Source: Chondrosia reniformis (Eukaryota > Porifera > Demospongiae > Chondrillida > Chondrillidae). From it: a DNA stretch of 64,000 bases. Location of the stretch: positions 1,519,401 through 1,583,400 of the forward strand of contig OX359198.1 in the NCBI GenBank assembly GCA_947172415.1. The letters run 5' to 3'. Positions within the stretch are counted from its first letter, which is position 1, and every line of letters begins with the position of its first letter. The translations under genes and the position numbers were made by a program. Under the pieces are notes generated by a model. It ran no database searches. It saw only the letters and a list, made by a program, of their open reading frames with translations, and was not told the origin of the DNA. Below, piece after piece: positions 1 to 11,147 of the stretch.

Positions 1-284
1 ACATGGGTGATACCAGAGCTACATGGGTGAGAACTGAGCTACATGGGTGATACCTGAACTACATGGGTGATACCTGAGCTACATGGGTGATACCTGAGTT
101 ACATGGGTGATACTTGAGCTACATGGGTGATACCTGAGCTAGATGGGTGATACCTGAGCTAGATGGGTGATACCTGAGCTACATGGGTGATACCTGAGCT
201 AAATGGATGATACCTGAGCTACGTGGGTGATACCTGAGGTACATGGGTGATACCTGAGCTAGATGGGTGATACCTGAGCTACAT
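1..284. repeat. 20-bp minisatellite array (copy 1)
   Basis: About 14 head-to-tail copies of a 20-bp unit close to ACATGGGTGATACCTGAGCT, with a few substitutions per unit. The array begins before the window. The same unit recurs at 757-955, 15028-15139 and 15753-15795. Those places are also the left edges of the two ankyrin-gene duplicons, so the array marks duplication boundaries. There are no unique spacers between units. Confidence 0.97.
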
Positions 285-756
285 GAAGACCTAAGGGTAG
301 ACTTACGTAATATATCCTACTTTTGTCTATAGTTATGCTGAGTCTGTTTTACCTGTACAAGTAAGTTTACTAATAGATTTATAATTAATTCATAAAAGTT
401 AATTGGACCTACATTCCTTTCATAAAATTAAATTTCATCATGTGTCTTAGTTAACACCTTATTTAACTTTTGGCTCCAGAATAGTGTATATAAGGCCCCT
501 AGATTTAGCATAGAGAGCCAAGGATTCACAGAAGATCAAGATAAAGAAAAAGACAAAGACTCCCAGGATCACTGATGAAGGGTGGAATTCCCAGAAACGG
601 CTGTCTGACCAAGTGGAGAAGAAGATGAAAGAAGGGAAAAGAAGGAAGAAAAGACTCCTGTATCTTCATCTAAAGCTCTCTTTAGGTTTAGTTCCCCTAT
701 AGGCTCTTTTTACAGAATAGGCATATAGCATGTAGGAAAATGGTATCTTAGATTTT
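285..756 (+). repeat. Dispersed repeat copy interrupting the minisatellite
   Basis: A roughly 470-bp block splits the 20-bp array. Its 480-740 part belongs to a dispersed family with the recognisable core GATGAAGGGTGGAATTCCCA, then a purine-rich GTGGAGAAGAAG stretch and an AAAGCTCTC..TAGGTTTAGT tail. Relatives lie at 10490-10610 (+), 43400-43530 (-) and 48785-48875 (+). No ORF is evident. It is probably a non-autonomous mobile element, but I could not define its termini. Confidence 0.6.
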
Positions 757-955
757 TCATGGGTGATACCTGAGCTAGATGGGTGATACCTAAGCTAGAT
801 GGGTGATACCTGAGCTACATGGGTAATACCTGAGTTACATGGGTGATACTTGAGCTACGTGGGTGATACTTGAGCTACATGGGTGATACTTGAGCTACAT
901 GGGTGATACCTGAGCTACATGGGTGATACCTGAGCTATATGGGTGATACCTGAGT
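757..955. repeat. 20-bp minisatellite array (copy 2)
   Basis: About 10 further units of the 20-bp repeat seen at 1-284. It ends directly at the left border of duplicon A: sequence from about 955 onward matches sequence from about 15796 onward. Confidence 0.95.
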
Positions 956-1225
956 GCTATATATATACAGACATTATTCCTCTCATTACTTACATTTGTG
1001 ATTGGTTTCACAGCTTGACTTTTCCAAAACGTTTTCTTGAAATACTAAAAATGATTAATATATAACTAACATAGAAATTAAAAACTGACACAAATATTTT
1101 AATATAACAATACATGAATATAGTTAAGTTCCTATATAAATAAAATCAAATAGCATTTGATTAAGGTTAAGATAAAAAATAAATGTTTCAGATAGAATAT
1201 TTCAAATACCCTAAACTTGTTTGTA

Positions 1226-4136
1226 CTAGCTCACTTCTGATGCACAATCTTCTGGAGTTCTACCCTCAAGATCTTTCTTGTTCACATCAGCATTATGCTG
1301 AATCTACATTGATATTTGAATATGAAGTCAGTACTGGTTTAGGTTTGTACGTGCCTGGTATTTTTAATGATATTCACCACATAGTAAATATGTTTAATAC
1401 TATTCATGATAACGACATAATGACATAATCACAGAACATACGCACATAATATAATACTGTAAAATTGTAGAACATATATAGAGTGCATATGATACAAACT
1501 ACAATTCAATTATCATAGTTTGGCATTTAAAGACATTCATTAATATAACAGACTCTAATGTATAGTGAATATGGAAGGAACTGGGCCTAGCAAAAATCAT
1601 GTAATACAGTATTAATTCATTGCTTGTCACACTGCACACTGAAACCAGCCATTTGGCATAACAATGCAAACACAACAACAATAAGATGTACCCACAGATA
1701 TTTTGAAGTCTTTTTGAAGACTAGCAATTTTATGACATGTACTCTATATGTCAATACATAATTAAAAATATCTCAATTTTTCAATTACAAAGTTGGTAAA
1801 TATTTAATGTAAAAGGGTCAATCATAAACTTAGGAAAAACATAAAACTAGTAATCCAATGTTTGAAACACATTGCTTACTAGTAATTCACATGTCTTAGC
1901 ATGTCCTCGCTGGGATGCCTCATGTAATGGAGTTTGTCCATCACTATCCACAGGATCTTCTAGACTGCCATGTTCTAACAATACTTTGGTAACTTGCACC
2001 TATTTAAAGATAAAAGAATACACTAATATAATACAGCATTGCATCAAACTGATTGAATATAGTAGTTATATCTTGCAAATTGTGAAGGAACATGGCAATC
2101 AAGGTGATTGGCTTTTAATACTGTCAGTTTACATTAAATTGGATTACAATAAAGAGATTCTAGCTAAAGTAGTCAGAAAATGTTACATTGTCCCATATTA
2201 CATGGTATATCAACTGTATATACGTACTTTGAATAGAAAACACTAATTATATAAAACACTTACAGTTCTAGCATATTGAAGTGGTATCTTGTTCCACCTG
2301 TCCTCCTTGTTCACATCAGCTTTGTGTTTCAACTATGAAATCAATATACACATAAACAACAATAACAAAACCTTACAAAACAAACATTCATACAATACTC
2401 ACTTACCAATAGTTGACATGTCTCAGCATCTCGTCTTTCAGCTGCCTGATGTAATGGAGTCTGTCCAGAACTATCCACAGGATCTACTTGACTGCCATGT
2501 TCTAACAATACTTTGATAACTTGCACCTATTTAAAGATAAAAGAATACACTTAGTCTAACACAATACAGCATTGCAGTTATATCTTGCAAATTGTGAAGG
2601 AACATGACAATCAAGGTGATTGGCTTTTAATACTGTCAGTTTACATTAAAATGGATTACAATAAAGAGATTCTAGCTAAAGTAGTCAGAAAATGTCATAT
2701 TGTTCCATATTACATGGTATATCAACTGTATGTACGTACTTTGAATAGAAAACACTAATTATATAAAACACTTACAGTTCTAGCATATTGAAGTGGTATC
2801 TTGTTCCACCTGTCCTCCTTGTTCACATCAGCTTTATGTTTCAACTATTAAATCAATATACACATAAACAACAATAACAAAACCTTACAAAACAAACATT
2901 CATACAATACTACACTTACTAGTAGTTGACATGTCTCAGCATCTCCTCTCTTAGCTGCCTCATGTAATGGAGTTTGTCCAGAACTATCCACAGGATCTCC
3001 TTGACTGCCATGTTCTAACAATACGTTGGTAACTTGCACCTATATAATGATTAAAGAATACACTAATACAATACAGCATTGCATCAAACCTGATTGAATG
3101 TAGCAGTTTTATTATGCAAATTGTGAAGAAATATATGGCAATATGACAAATAGAAAGAAATAGAAAGAAATAGAAAGCACTAATACAAAAAACACTTACA
3201 GTTTTAGCATAGTGAAGTGGTATCTTATTCCTCTTGTTCTTCTTGTTCAAATCAGCTTTATGTTTCAGCTATGAAAGCAATATACACATAAACAACAATA
3301 ACAAAACCTTACAAAACAAACATTCATACAATACTACACTTACCAGTAGTTGACATGTCTCAGCATCTCCTCTCACAGCTGCCCAATGTAATGGAGTGAG
3401 TCCATAACTATCCACAGGATCTACTTGACTGCCATGTTCTAACAATACTTTGGTAACTTCCACCTGTATACAATGTGTATTTGAACATATAAATATACAT
3501 GACATTCAATATAAAAGGTTTACAACATAAGAAATTGATCTAGCTTGTTCCACTGCTTTTAGAAACAAGCTGCTCTAATAAACACATGAATACAGTCCAC
3601 TAATAAAACTGGTAATGTCGGCTAATAAAACAATTCTCTCATTTTAGTGATATACATAAGACACAATAGAAGATCACACAATCAGTTCTTACTTTAGCAT
3701 AATGTAATGGTACTCTATGATCATAATCCTTTACATGTACATCAGCACCCAACTCGAGGAGGTAGAGAACAATATCTAGGTCATTGTGTTGAACAGCTAC
3801 TAGAAGTGGAGTCCTTCTAGTTTCATCTATTACACTATTTACATTGCTCCTGTTAATAAGTTCTTGCATCTGAGAAAGAAATGTAATTCGACTGGTTTAC
3901 AAAAGAAGTCAGAAAGAAGAAGTGAGTAAGTTGTAACAGGATATACATTCGTACTACAAAAGGGAATTCTATTTCATACAAACCTTAAGCTTGTCGCCCA
4001 TCTTAATGCAATCAAAAGTATCATTATCCGGTCTCATTGGATGAATAAGTCGTTCCCTTCGTGAATCAGTTAGTTCTGGAGTAGTGAATCGTTCGTGGAC
4101 TGTGCTTGATTTCGCTGAGCTTGACTTATTTCCCAT
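1226..4136 (-). CDS. ANK-A: myristoylation-signal ankyrin-repeat protein, 10 exons
   Basis: Minus-strand exons, in order: 3984-4136, 3693-3869, 3344-3463, 3200-3268, 2920-3039, 2776-2844, 2407-2526, 2264-2332, 1880-1999, 1226-1303 (stop at 1226-1228). Every junction has GT/AG borders and every exon is a multiple of three in phase 0, predicting 364 residues. The start MGNKSSSAKS fits an N-myristoylation signal (Gly2, Ser6), suggesting membrane anchoring. Exon 2 encodes an ankyrin repeat (TPLLVAV..DIVLYLLELGADVHVKD). Four A exons (40 codons, TPLHEAA..GDAETCQLL) alternate with three B exons (23 codons, LKHKADVNKKD..IPLHYAKT); each A+B pair makes about two ankyrin repeats. The last exon (IQHNADVNKKD...CASEVS) is a B-type variant. 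Ankyrin arrays bind protein partners; the partner is unknown. The terminal exon could instead be read through from 1880, but the splice to 1303 aligns exactly with the other B exons. Confidence 0.85.
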
Positions 4137-4540
4137 CGCAACTATATCTGCACAAATTCACTCCAATCGATACCTTTGTAGAAGTTCTACTAAAAGCGTA
4201 CTAAAAGCGTACACGCCCATACAATTCAGACGCCATTTTATTTACAGCTTTCGGGTCTAGGCGTAGGAGACTACGTACGCAGGTATTTCCCCACGTCTGT
4301 TATGTTGTCCATTGCCATTTGAGATCTGATGACCTTTTCTCTTTCAGGAACGTCTCATCTTGTGAGGTGCTGAACGTTACAGTAGATAACAGAACAGAGT
4401 CTAGTTATGTAAAGAGATGTTGCAATGTGGAGTCAACTGGAGTGAGTACATGTCTCCTTACACTTCAGTACCTTATGTGGTACACTGTTATCAGACAACT
4501 TGTATGCAATAATGAAAATTGTTAGGCATACTGAATGTTG
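4137..4540. other. ANK-A upstream region
   Basis: The 5' flank of ANK-A is conserved upstream of ANK-B at about 30003-30371. A 207-nt plus-strand reading frame at 4319-4525 has a relative at 30152-30343. The differences between the two copies include amino-acid changes and a 2-bp indel that shifts the frame, so I do not call it coding. The proximal region probably holds the ANK-A promoter, but I see no distinct core element. Confidence 0.4.
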
Positions 4541-4677
4541 AATATAGTACTGTTTTAGTGGACAATCTAGCTCACCATCAAGTAGATCAAACTTCCAATG
4601 ATTGCAAGGTTTTGCCATTTCAGTAGTTTGATCTACTTGATGGTGAGCTAGATTGTCCAATAAAACAGTACTATATT
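4541..4677. repeat. Near-perfect long hairpin (copy A)
   Basis: Arms 4541-4593 and 4625-4677 are 53 bp each and complementary except for a single mismatch near one end (TAGTGG against TATTGG), around a 31-nt loop. The same structure is kept in duplicon B at 30372-30511, again with nearly complete pairing. It could be a small palindromic MITE or a template for a double-stranded or hairpin small RNA. Neither reading is proven by sequence alone. Confidence 0.85.
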
Positions 4678-5191
4678 TAACTTGTATGCAAGATTAGCAA
4701 CCCTATTTTTATTGTACATCTTCTTAGAAGGGTCTGAAAGGTTTGATGATATAAGTGTAATGAGAATACACCTTGACACTACTGTTTTTCCTTGTGTTAC
4801 AAGAATGCACTTTGACAATAACTGTTGTTCCTTTTTAATCTTAAATGTGAACTTATTACAGTACATTGTGTACATAATTGTCTGATGTCTATATATCTAT
4901 TTTTTAGAATGTCTAGTTATTCCAAGTCAAACTGGTATGTGAAGTACTGCTGGATCAGGTTAGAAAACAGTATATAAAGTGGTATTTAAAGCAAGTTATA
5001 TAAGATAAGATTTACACTACAATGATAAAATGTATGTATAGTACTTTTACCTGTTAATATGTACACAAGTTATATATCTGTAATATGAGTATTACTTATC
5101 AGTACGTATACGTACATATATGTAGGTCCTCCTGTATATTATGTGGAGGGAGTTCTCGTACATAGTACATTGTAAAGTGTATATAGAAATT

Positions 5192-5275
5192 AAGGGGAGA
5201 CTGTGGTTCCCATTAAGTGAACTTTTGTTCCCCCCATTAGCTCATCAAGCTCCTCAGGAGACGTGAGTGGGTGGG
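5192..5275. repeat. Three-copy short repeat (copy 1)
   Basis: A block starting AAGGGGAGACTGTGGTTCCC and running through AGCTCATCAAGCTCCTCAGG occurs here, at 6461-6545 and at 30977-31070. Homology extends about 200 bp downstream of each copy (shared GATGAGACAAAATGTATATA). The 6461 copy has no counterpart in duplicon B and marks the end of A/B homology. No reading frame spans it in all copies. Confidence 0.8.
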
Positions 5276-5758
5276 GTTAGGGTTAGGACAAAATGATGAG
5301 ACAAAATGTATATAACTACACAATTGCAACAATAATAATTTTGGATCTTGATCAAGACTTTTAGTTTATCACATATTTGAAAATGTATCAAAGTATTATG
5401 TTTATCTTCGTATATATGTATATATCTATTGGTCACATTCTAAAACTAAATAATGCAACAAGTACAATATTGGTATAGCACTGTAACTACGTATATGGAG
5501 AAGAGAAAAAGAAGAAAAATGGTGTTATAGCAAAGATTATAATTGGGATATTTAAAGTATGATTATTCAATAGTTGCATGACTCAAGCAATTACTAAAAA
5601 TTCAGATTTTTAATGACAAACTCCTAATTAATGAACTACGAGGAATGTATGTCAAATTTATGATTCCTCAATGGTCGCAGTATGTAACCTGCCAAAAACC
5701 ACAGCCTGACAGGGAAAGTAAAGCTGGTAAAGTAAAAAGGGAAGACTTTTAATGAAAT

Positions 5759-6108
5759 GATAAGCAAAAATCATCACTGGAAAGTATTACACCAAACCAG
5801 CCAAGTGACTGAAGTCGAATCTTGGCTTGCGGACCAAAGTTCTATTAAATTGGCAACCAGTGATCACCTCCCAGTTATTCAAAATGGAAAAAAGAAGAAC
5901 TGTGGAAAACAGTCATCCAAACGCACCATCATTGAAGTGTACCACACTGATGAGCCCAAATGAGGGAGAAACAGCTCTCTGGTTCTTTTGATGATTTTTT
6001 CCACTGGGAGGCGATCACTGGTTGCAAATTTAATAGCACTTCAGTCCCCCAGCCAAGAGTAGACTTGAGTCACTTGGCATAACATTTTCCAGTGAACATT
6101 TGCTTATC
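5759..6108. mobile_element. Foldback/MITE-like element with long inverted arms (copy A)
   Basis: The left end (GATAAGC, 5759) and right end (GCTTATC, to 6108) are inverted. Arms of about 120-140 bp pair imperfectly (shared AGCCAAGTGACT, GCTATTAAATT, CAACCAGTGATC), with a short centre. A second copy sits in duplicon B at 31604-31953, so insertion predates the duplication. It has no transposase ORF; it is a non-autonomous element whose superfamily I cannot assign. Confidence 0.65.
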
Positions 6109-6267
6109 ATCATAGCCTTTGTACAGTAATAACTCACTTTTATTCACTCTTAATGTACTATAGGTTCTATTAAAATATTTCAAATTAATCACATGTGGAC
6201 TAAAAACTTTCCTGAAATGACAAATATTCAAGTCTCTATTCAAGTGGTCCCTTAGTAGTAACTTCAT
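6070..6267 (-). other. Short ORF with synonymous-only differences between duplicons
   Basis: A 65-codon ATG ORF overlaps the right arm of the foldback element. Its duplicate at 31915-32112 differs at three nucleotides, and all three changes are silent (Gly-Tyr, Leu and Tyr codons), so the peptides are identical. I recognise no domain. Three silent changes out of three is suggestive, but could be chance given the small number and the overlap with a repeat. Confidence 0.2.
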
Positions 6268-6460
6268 ATTTGACTAAACAATTTGGTCTATTAAATAAGT
6301 ACTAAATAAGATTATATATATGTTTGGTTGTTCAATAACTTCACCTGATCACTACCCTAATAGCAATTATTTTCACTAGTTTATAATTACTGTATTACAT
6401 AATGAGATGTACAGTTTGATAATGTCTGCTGAGACTGTTTCTATTTGTGAAATATGTTAA

Positions 6461-6545
6461 GGGGAGACTGTGGTTCCCATTAAGTGAACTTTGGTTCCCC
6501 CCATTAGCTCATCAAGCTCCTCAGGAGACATGAGTGGGTGGGGTA
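6461..6545. repeat. Three-copy short repeat (copy 2)
   Basis: A second copy of the 5192 block, with homologous flank to about 6790. It sits exactly where similarity between duplicons A and B stops, so it probably took part in the rearrangement that set the right edge of the duplication. Confidence 0.75.
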
Positions 6546-6927
6546 AATCCAGAGTCAAATGATGAGACAAAATGTATATAACTACACAATGTGTATAATT
6601 TCATAATTTCACAATCTATACAATTATATGCAACAATAATAGATTTAGGTCTTGAGCAATACATTTACTATATTTACACATTTGAACATGTATCAAAGTA
6701 GATATTATCTTTTGGAAGTTTATCTTTATATTGTCTTTATCTGTCTATTGTGCTCACATTCTAAAATTACAAGTACATTATTGGTATAGCACTGTATTTA
6801 TAGAGTGTACTTACTGTAGATGGTGATAGTGGAATGGAGTATGTATTTGCTGTCAGTTTTGAAAGATTCAGACCTATTCTCGTCAGAAGAGCTATACAAG
6901 AAGCATTTTGAAGAGAAGTGTATTCAG

Positions 6928-7079
6928 ATTTGAGGAGTGCTAATGTACAAAGCACTAAGGAAGTGATTAAACTTGTTGTAAGTGGTCGGAAGAGGAAGAA
7001 CTTAGTCTACATTTCCACTATTGGTGTGTTTGGAGGTGGACAAGTGGAACCAAATGAGTCACTTGAGTCTATACTTTGA
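6928..7079 (+). pseudogene. Fragment resembling a thioester/acyl-CoA reductase domain
   Basis: After a possible acceptor (TATTCAG), the frame encodes LRSANVQSTKEVIKLVV, then KRKNLVYISTIGVFGGG, ending at TGA. The ANV-T-EVI-L and VYISTI-VFGG pattern matches the NAD(P)-binding reductase family fused to adenylation domains in carboxylate and aminoadipate reductases. The sequence just upstream does not continue the expected fold and carries a stop. This is probably a broken exon left by rearrangement at the duplicon edge. Family assignment is from motif memory only. Confidence 0.45.
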
Positions 7080-7215
7080 CACATCACATCCATCTTGACA
7101 TCTTAACCATATACTGTACATACATACATTAGTGATAGATTAAAATGTTGCATTATCTGAACACTCTATTATTATTATCTATATGCATATATTGTGTATT
7201 GTATATCACTTTTAG

Positions 7216-8813
7216 ATTCCAAGATGGCTACTTCAAAACTGGTGACATTGATGAGATGGATTCTGAGAATCAGAATATTACCCTCATAGACAGGTTTGTA
7301 CAATGAATATTGGAACACTAGGAGAGGGACAACCAGTGTGATTGCATATTGAACTGATAATATACGTATGAACAGATTATACATTAATATTCTATTGTGT
7401 ATAAAATGTTCATGTACTGTGATAGGATCTCTTTAGTTTGGTATTCTTCTTGTTATATTTGAATGCTCATAAATTTCCCACTGTGTTGTTTGTATACATT
7501 GATAAGGTTTAATATTTTTGAGATGTAACAGTATGTATTTCTGTGTAGCACAAACAAAAGCTGATTACACCCGTTTGACTGGTGCTGTAAAGACACTGTG
7601 AGTTTAGCTGTAGTTATACTGAGTGTACTTGTATGTCTGACCCTTTGAAACTAGTGTATCCTGCTATTAGATACATACGTATATATACAGTACATACATA
7701 CATACTTACATACATATGTACAAGAAGAATCTCTTTGATTTTTCCTTTGAATTAACTTATATTTTAAGTCTGTTATCATGATCATATTCCACGTATTGTG
7801 CTAAATGGGGTAAGGTATAGCCCTAGTTTGCTTTACAAACTTAGAACTTAAAATTGCAATTATAATAATATACATATGCAGATGTACCCGTATCTGGGGC
7901 GTCCGGATAGTGTATTTGTGTAAAGATGTGTATACATTTAACTGCATGCTGGCTGTATATAATATGCTTAGTCCATAATTTTACCTAGTTTTTGCATCTC
8001 TTTTAATCGGTTAGAAAGAAGAACATATTCAAATTGTCTCAAGGGGAGTTTGTAGCTCCTAGCAGACTGGAGAACATATTTATTGAAGAGAGCACCCTAC
8101 TCAATCAGATCTTCATCTATGGAGAAGGATCATGGAGCAATGTGGTGGCCGCAGTGGTTCCAAATAAGATTGCTGCACTGGAGAGATGGGAGAAAGAAGA
8201 GAAAGGTTAGTTGTACTCTAGTTTATATGAAGTTTTTATAGAACTAGTATGTATAAAGTCTTTATAGAACAGTCTTTGTATAAACATACTTCAGAATATG
8301 TAAGATATAGTGGCAAATTCTAAGTTACCTAGTTATCTAAAATGTATAATGTGAAGAATATTCACATGTTAGCTATGATTGCTTCATACTTTGTAGATGC
8401 AACATTTTCCTTTGAAGAGATTTGTCAGTCTTCAGCTTTTAACTCAATAATGCTCAAAGAGGTACAAATATGAATAGTTTGTGAATAATTGTGTTGCAGC
8501 CACCACCTTTTTGACCCCTACCATATATGGTCTAACATGATGTCACATGTACTGATTTAGTGTGCATGTAGGATGTTGTTACAATTTGGTTTTATTCATT
8601 GACATACATATCTAGATAAGAGAAATTGCTCGATTGCATAATCTACCAGGATGGGAAATTCCCATTGCCGTTTTGATTGAACCAGAGCAGTTTACTCCAG
8701 AGAATGGGCTCCTTACGGCAACCTTCAAACTGTCCAGACCCAAGCTGGAACTAAAGTACAGAGACAAACTGGCCCAGCTCATCAGTGGAACAGAAGGCAA
8801 AGAAGCCCTGTAG
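7216..8813 (+). pseudogene. Acyl-CoA synthetase (AMP-binding) C-terminal exons; 5' part missing
   Basis: Four exons fit in phase: 7216-7293, 8015-8205, 8397-8461 and 8616-8813. They encode the end of the AMP-forming ligase core (DGYFKTGDIDEM...LIDR), the hinge and lysine region (KKNIFKLSQGEFVAPSRLEN) and the C-terminal subdomain (PENGLLTATFKLSRPKL). These are diagnostic for long-chain acyl-CoA ligases, which activate fatty acids to acyl-CoA via acyl-AMP. The frame ends at TAG (8811-8813), where the 26-bp minisatellite begins. The roughly 450 residues carrying the P-loop and AMP site are not found upstream, where only 750 bp separate exon 1 from the duplicon edge. So this is a truncated gene, or the 3' end of one disrupted by rearrangement. 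The remaining frame is intact, so loss could be recent. Confidence 0.7.
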
Positions 8814-10345
8814 GTAATGGTATAGGTAACAGTATGTAGGTAACTGTATGTAGGTAACAGTATAGGTAACTGTATGTAGGTAACAGTATAGGTAACTGTA
8901 TGTAGGTAACAGTATAGGTAACTGTATGTAGGTAACAGTATAGGTAAGTGTATGTAGGTAACAGTATAGGTAACTGTATGTCGGTAACAGTATAGGTAAC
9001 TGTATGTAGGTAACAGTATAGGTAACTGTATGTAGGTAACAGTATAGGTAACTGTATGTAGGTAACAGTATAGGTAACTGTATGTAGGTAACAGTATAGG
9101 TAACTGTATGTAGGTAACAGTATAGGTAACTGTATGTAGGTAATGGTATAGGTAACTGTATGTAGGTAACAGTATAGGTAACTGTATGTAGGTAACAGTA
9201 TAGGTAACTGTATGTAGGTAACAGTATAGGTAACTGTATGTAGGTAATGGTATAGGTAACTGTATGTAGGTAACAGTATAGGTAACTGTATGTAGGTAAC
9301 AGTATAGGTAACTGTATGTAGGTAACAGTATAGGTAACTGTATGTAGGTAACAGTATAGGTAACTGTATGTAGGTAACAGTATAGGTAACTGTATGTAGG
9401 TAACAGTATAGGTAACTGTATGTAGGTAACAGTATAGGTAACTGTATGTAGGTAACAGTATAGGTAACTGTATGTAGGTAACAGTATAGGTAACTGTATG
9501 TAGGTAACAGTATAGGTAACTGTATGTAGGTAATGGTATAGGTAACTGTATGTAGGTAACAGTATAGGTAACTGTATGTAGGTAACAGTACAGGTAACTG
9601 TATGTAGGTAATGGTATAGGTAACTGTATGTAGGTAACGGTATAGGTAACTGTATGTAGGTAACAGTATAGGTAACTGTATGTAGGTAACAGTATAGGTA
9701 ACTGTATGTAGGTAACAGTATAGGTAACTGTATGTAGGTAACGGTATAGGTAACTGTATGTAGGTAACAGTATAGGTAACTGTATGTAGGTAACAGTATA
9801 GGTAACTGTATGTAGGTAACTGTATAGGTAACTGTATGTAGGTAACAGTACAGGTAACTGTATGTAGGTAATGGTATAGGTAACTGTATGTAGGTAACAG
9901 TATAGGTAACTGTATGTAGGTAACGGTATAGGTAACTGTATGTAGGTAACAGTATAGGTAACTGTATGTAGGTAACGGTATAGGTAACTGTATGTAGGTA
10001 ACGGTATAGGTAACTGTATGTAGGTAACTGTATAGGTAACTGTATGTAGGTAACAGTACAGGTAACTGTATGTAGGTAATGGTATAGGTAACTGTATGTA
10101 GGTAACAGTATAGGTAACTGTATGTAGGTAACAGTATAGGTAACTGTATGTAGGTAACAGTATAGGTAACTGTATGTAGGTAACAGTATAGGTAACTGTA
10201 TGTAGGTAACGGTATAGGTAACTGTATGTAGGTAACAGTATAGGTAACTGTATGTAGGTAACAGTATAGGTAACTGTATGTAGGTAACAGTATAGGTAAC
10301 TGTATGTAGGTAACAGTATAGGTAACTGTATGTAGGTAACAGTAT
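8811..10345. repeat. 26-bp minisatellite rich in splice-donor-like motifs
   Basis: About 59 copies of a 26-bp unit near GTAGGTAACAGTATAGGTAA plus CTGTAT, differing by scattered single substitutions. Each unit has two TAGGTAAC or TAGGTAAT motifs, close to a 5' splice site. The array starts exactly at the end of the last acyl-CoA ligase exon, so the founding unit may have been an exon-intron junction. The 553-codon minus-strand frame through it is an artefact of a stop-free repeat. Confidence 0.97.
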
Positions 10346-10489
10346 GCAGACAGGTGAGGCTCCCTCTACAAAGTCCTTTAGTCCTTTGTAATGTGTATAT
10401 CCTGTCAGACAAACGCTTGTAGTTAAGAGCGTTATGATGTGAAGGATCTATATGGATTCAAAGAAGAAGGAAGTAGGAAGTCTTTAAGG

Positions 10490-10610
10490 GGCACTAATGA
10501 AGGGTGGAATTCCCAGAAAAGCTGCCCGGCCTAATGGAGCAGCAGAATAAAGAGAAGAATCTTGTATCCTCAGCCAAAGCTCTCACTAGTTTTACTTATA
10601 TATATATATA
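10490..10610 (+). repeat. Dispersed repeat copy with TA microsatellite tail
   Basis: Shares the core GAAGGGTGGAATTCCCAGAA and the tail CCAAAGCTCTCACTAG with the copies at 285-756, 43400-43530 and 48785-48875. It is followed by a (TA)n run at about 10601-10622. Confidence 0.7.
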
Positions 10611-10800
10611 TATATATATATTGGAGCTAGATATAGTACATGTATATAGGCATTAATTACTGTAGAATATATATATAGACATGATAGTATGCATATTATA
10701 GGAAAATTGTGTTTTAGATTACTTGTGATGTGATAGAAGTAAGTACTATAATATGTTTTGATGATTAGCAATCTTTATTATTGTTTTGTTTTTGATTTCA

Positions 10801-11043
10801 GACTATGGCACATTCAGAGTGACTTTGAGAGAAGAAGCTAAAAAGAGTGATGTTCCAGCTCTGTTTGTAGCTAATTCACTTCTATATACCCGACACAGAA
10901 ACTCCACCATTTGTTCGGCAAATTAAGGATTTATACAACAAATCATTCCTAAAGAATATGAAGCCATTTATAAAGAGATCAACGATTGGAGATGAATATT
11001 GTGAAAAATATTTCAAATTTCTTTCCAAAAGGGAAATATAATT
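10801..11043 (+). pseudogene. Possible terminal exon or exon fragment with a frame shift
   Basis: After a good acceptor (TTTTTGATTTCAG, ending 10800), one frame reads GTFRVTLREEAKKSDVPALF and runs to a stop. A second frame then reads IPDTETPPFVRQIKDLYNKS and ends at a TAA near 11041. The two look like one protein segment broken by a one-base shift near 10880-10890. I do not recognise the family. It may belong with the ligase/reductase remnants upstream, but that is a guess from position. Confidence 0.3.
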
Positions 11044-11147
11044 TTTAATTGTTATAACAATGCAATGTTACAAAACAAATGAAGGAAATGATATAATATT
11101 ATGCAGTGCATGTAGTGTATGTAGTGTGCATGTTTCAAACGTTATTG

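Larger units (their letters stand above)
956..6460. other. Segmental duplication, copy A
   Basis: This block is collinear with about 15796-32310. The shared parts include the terminal ankyrin exon (1226-1303 and 16101-16178), exon 2 (3693-3869 and 29589-29765), the region upstream of the gene, a long hairpin (4541-4677 and 30372-30511), a foldback element (5759-6108 and 31604-31953), and flanks that match to within a few percent. Homology ends near 6460/32310: after GTGAAATATGTTAAG copy A continues with a second copy of the 5192 repeat, while copy B runs into unrelated sequence. Copy B is far longer because its ankyrin exon array is larger and holds transposon insertions. Confidence 0.9.

Noticed and set aside
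1-284. CRISPR-like regular repeats
   Set aside because: The units are directly adjacent with no unique spacers, and the DNA is eukaryotic; this is a minisatellite.
1183-1428. Plus-strand ORF conserved at 16058-16300
   Set aside because: It is antisense to the terminal ankyrin exon, whose minus-strand frame explains the conservation and matches the other B exons.
4319-4525. Possible divergent gene exon upstream of ANK-A
   Set aside because: The copy at 30152-30343 shows amino-acid changes and a 2-bp indel that alters the frame; no splice partner found.
5757-5963. 68-codon plus-strand ORF inside the foldback element
   Set aside because: It lies in the inverted arm; the duplicate at about 31610 carries substitutions and an indel, so it is not maintained as coding.
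8751-10412. 553-codon minus-strand ORF with YLHTVTYT-type repeats
   Set aside because: It is the stop-free translation of the 26-bp minisatellite (3 x 26 bp gives a 26-residue period). No start context and no domain.
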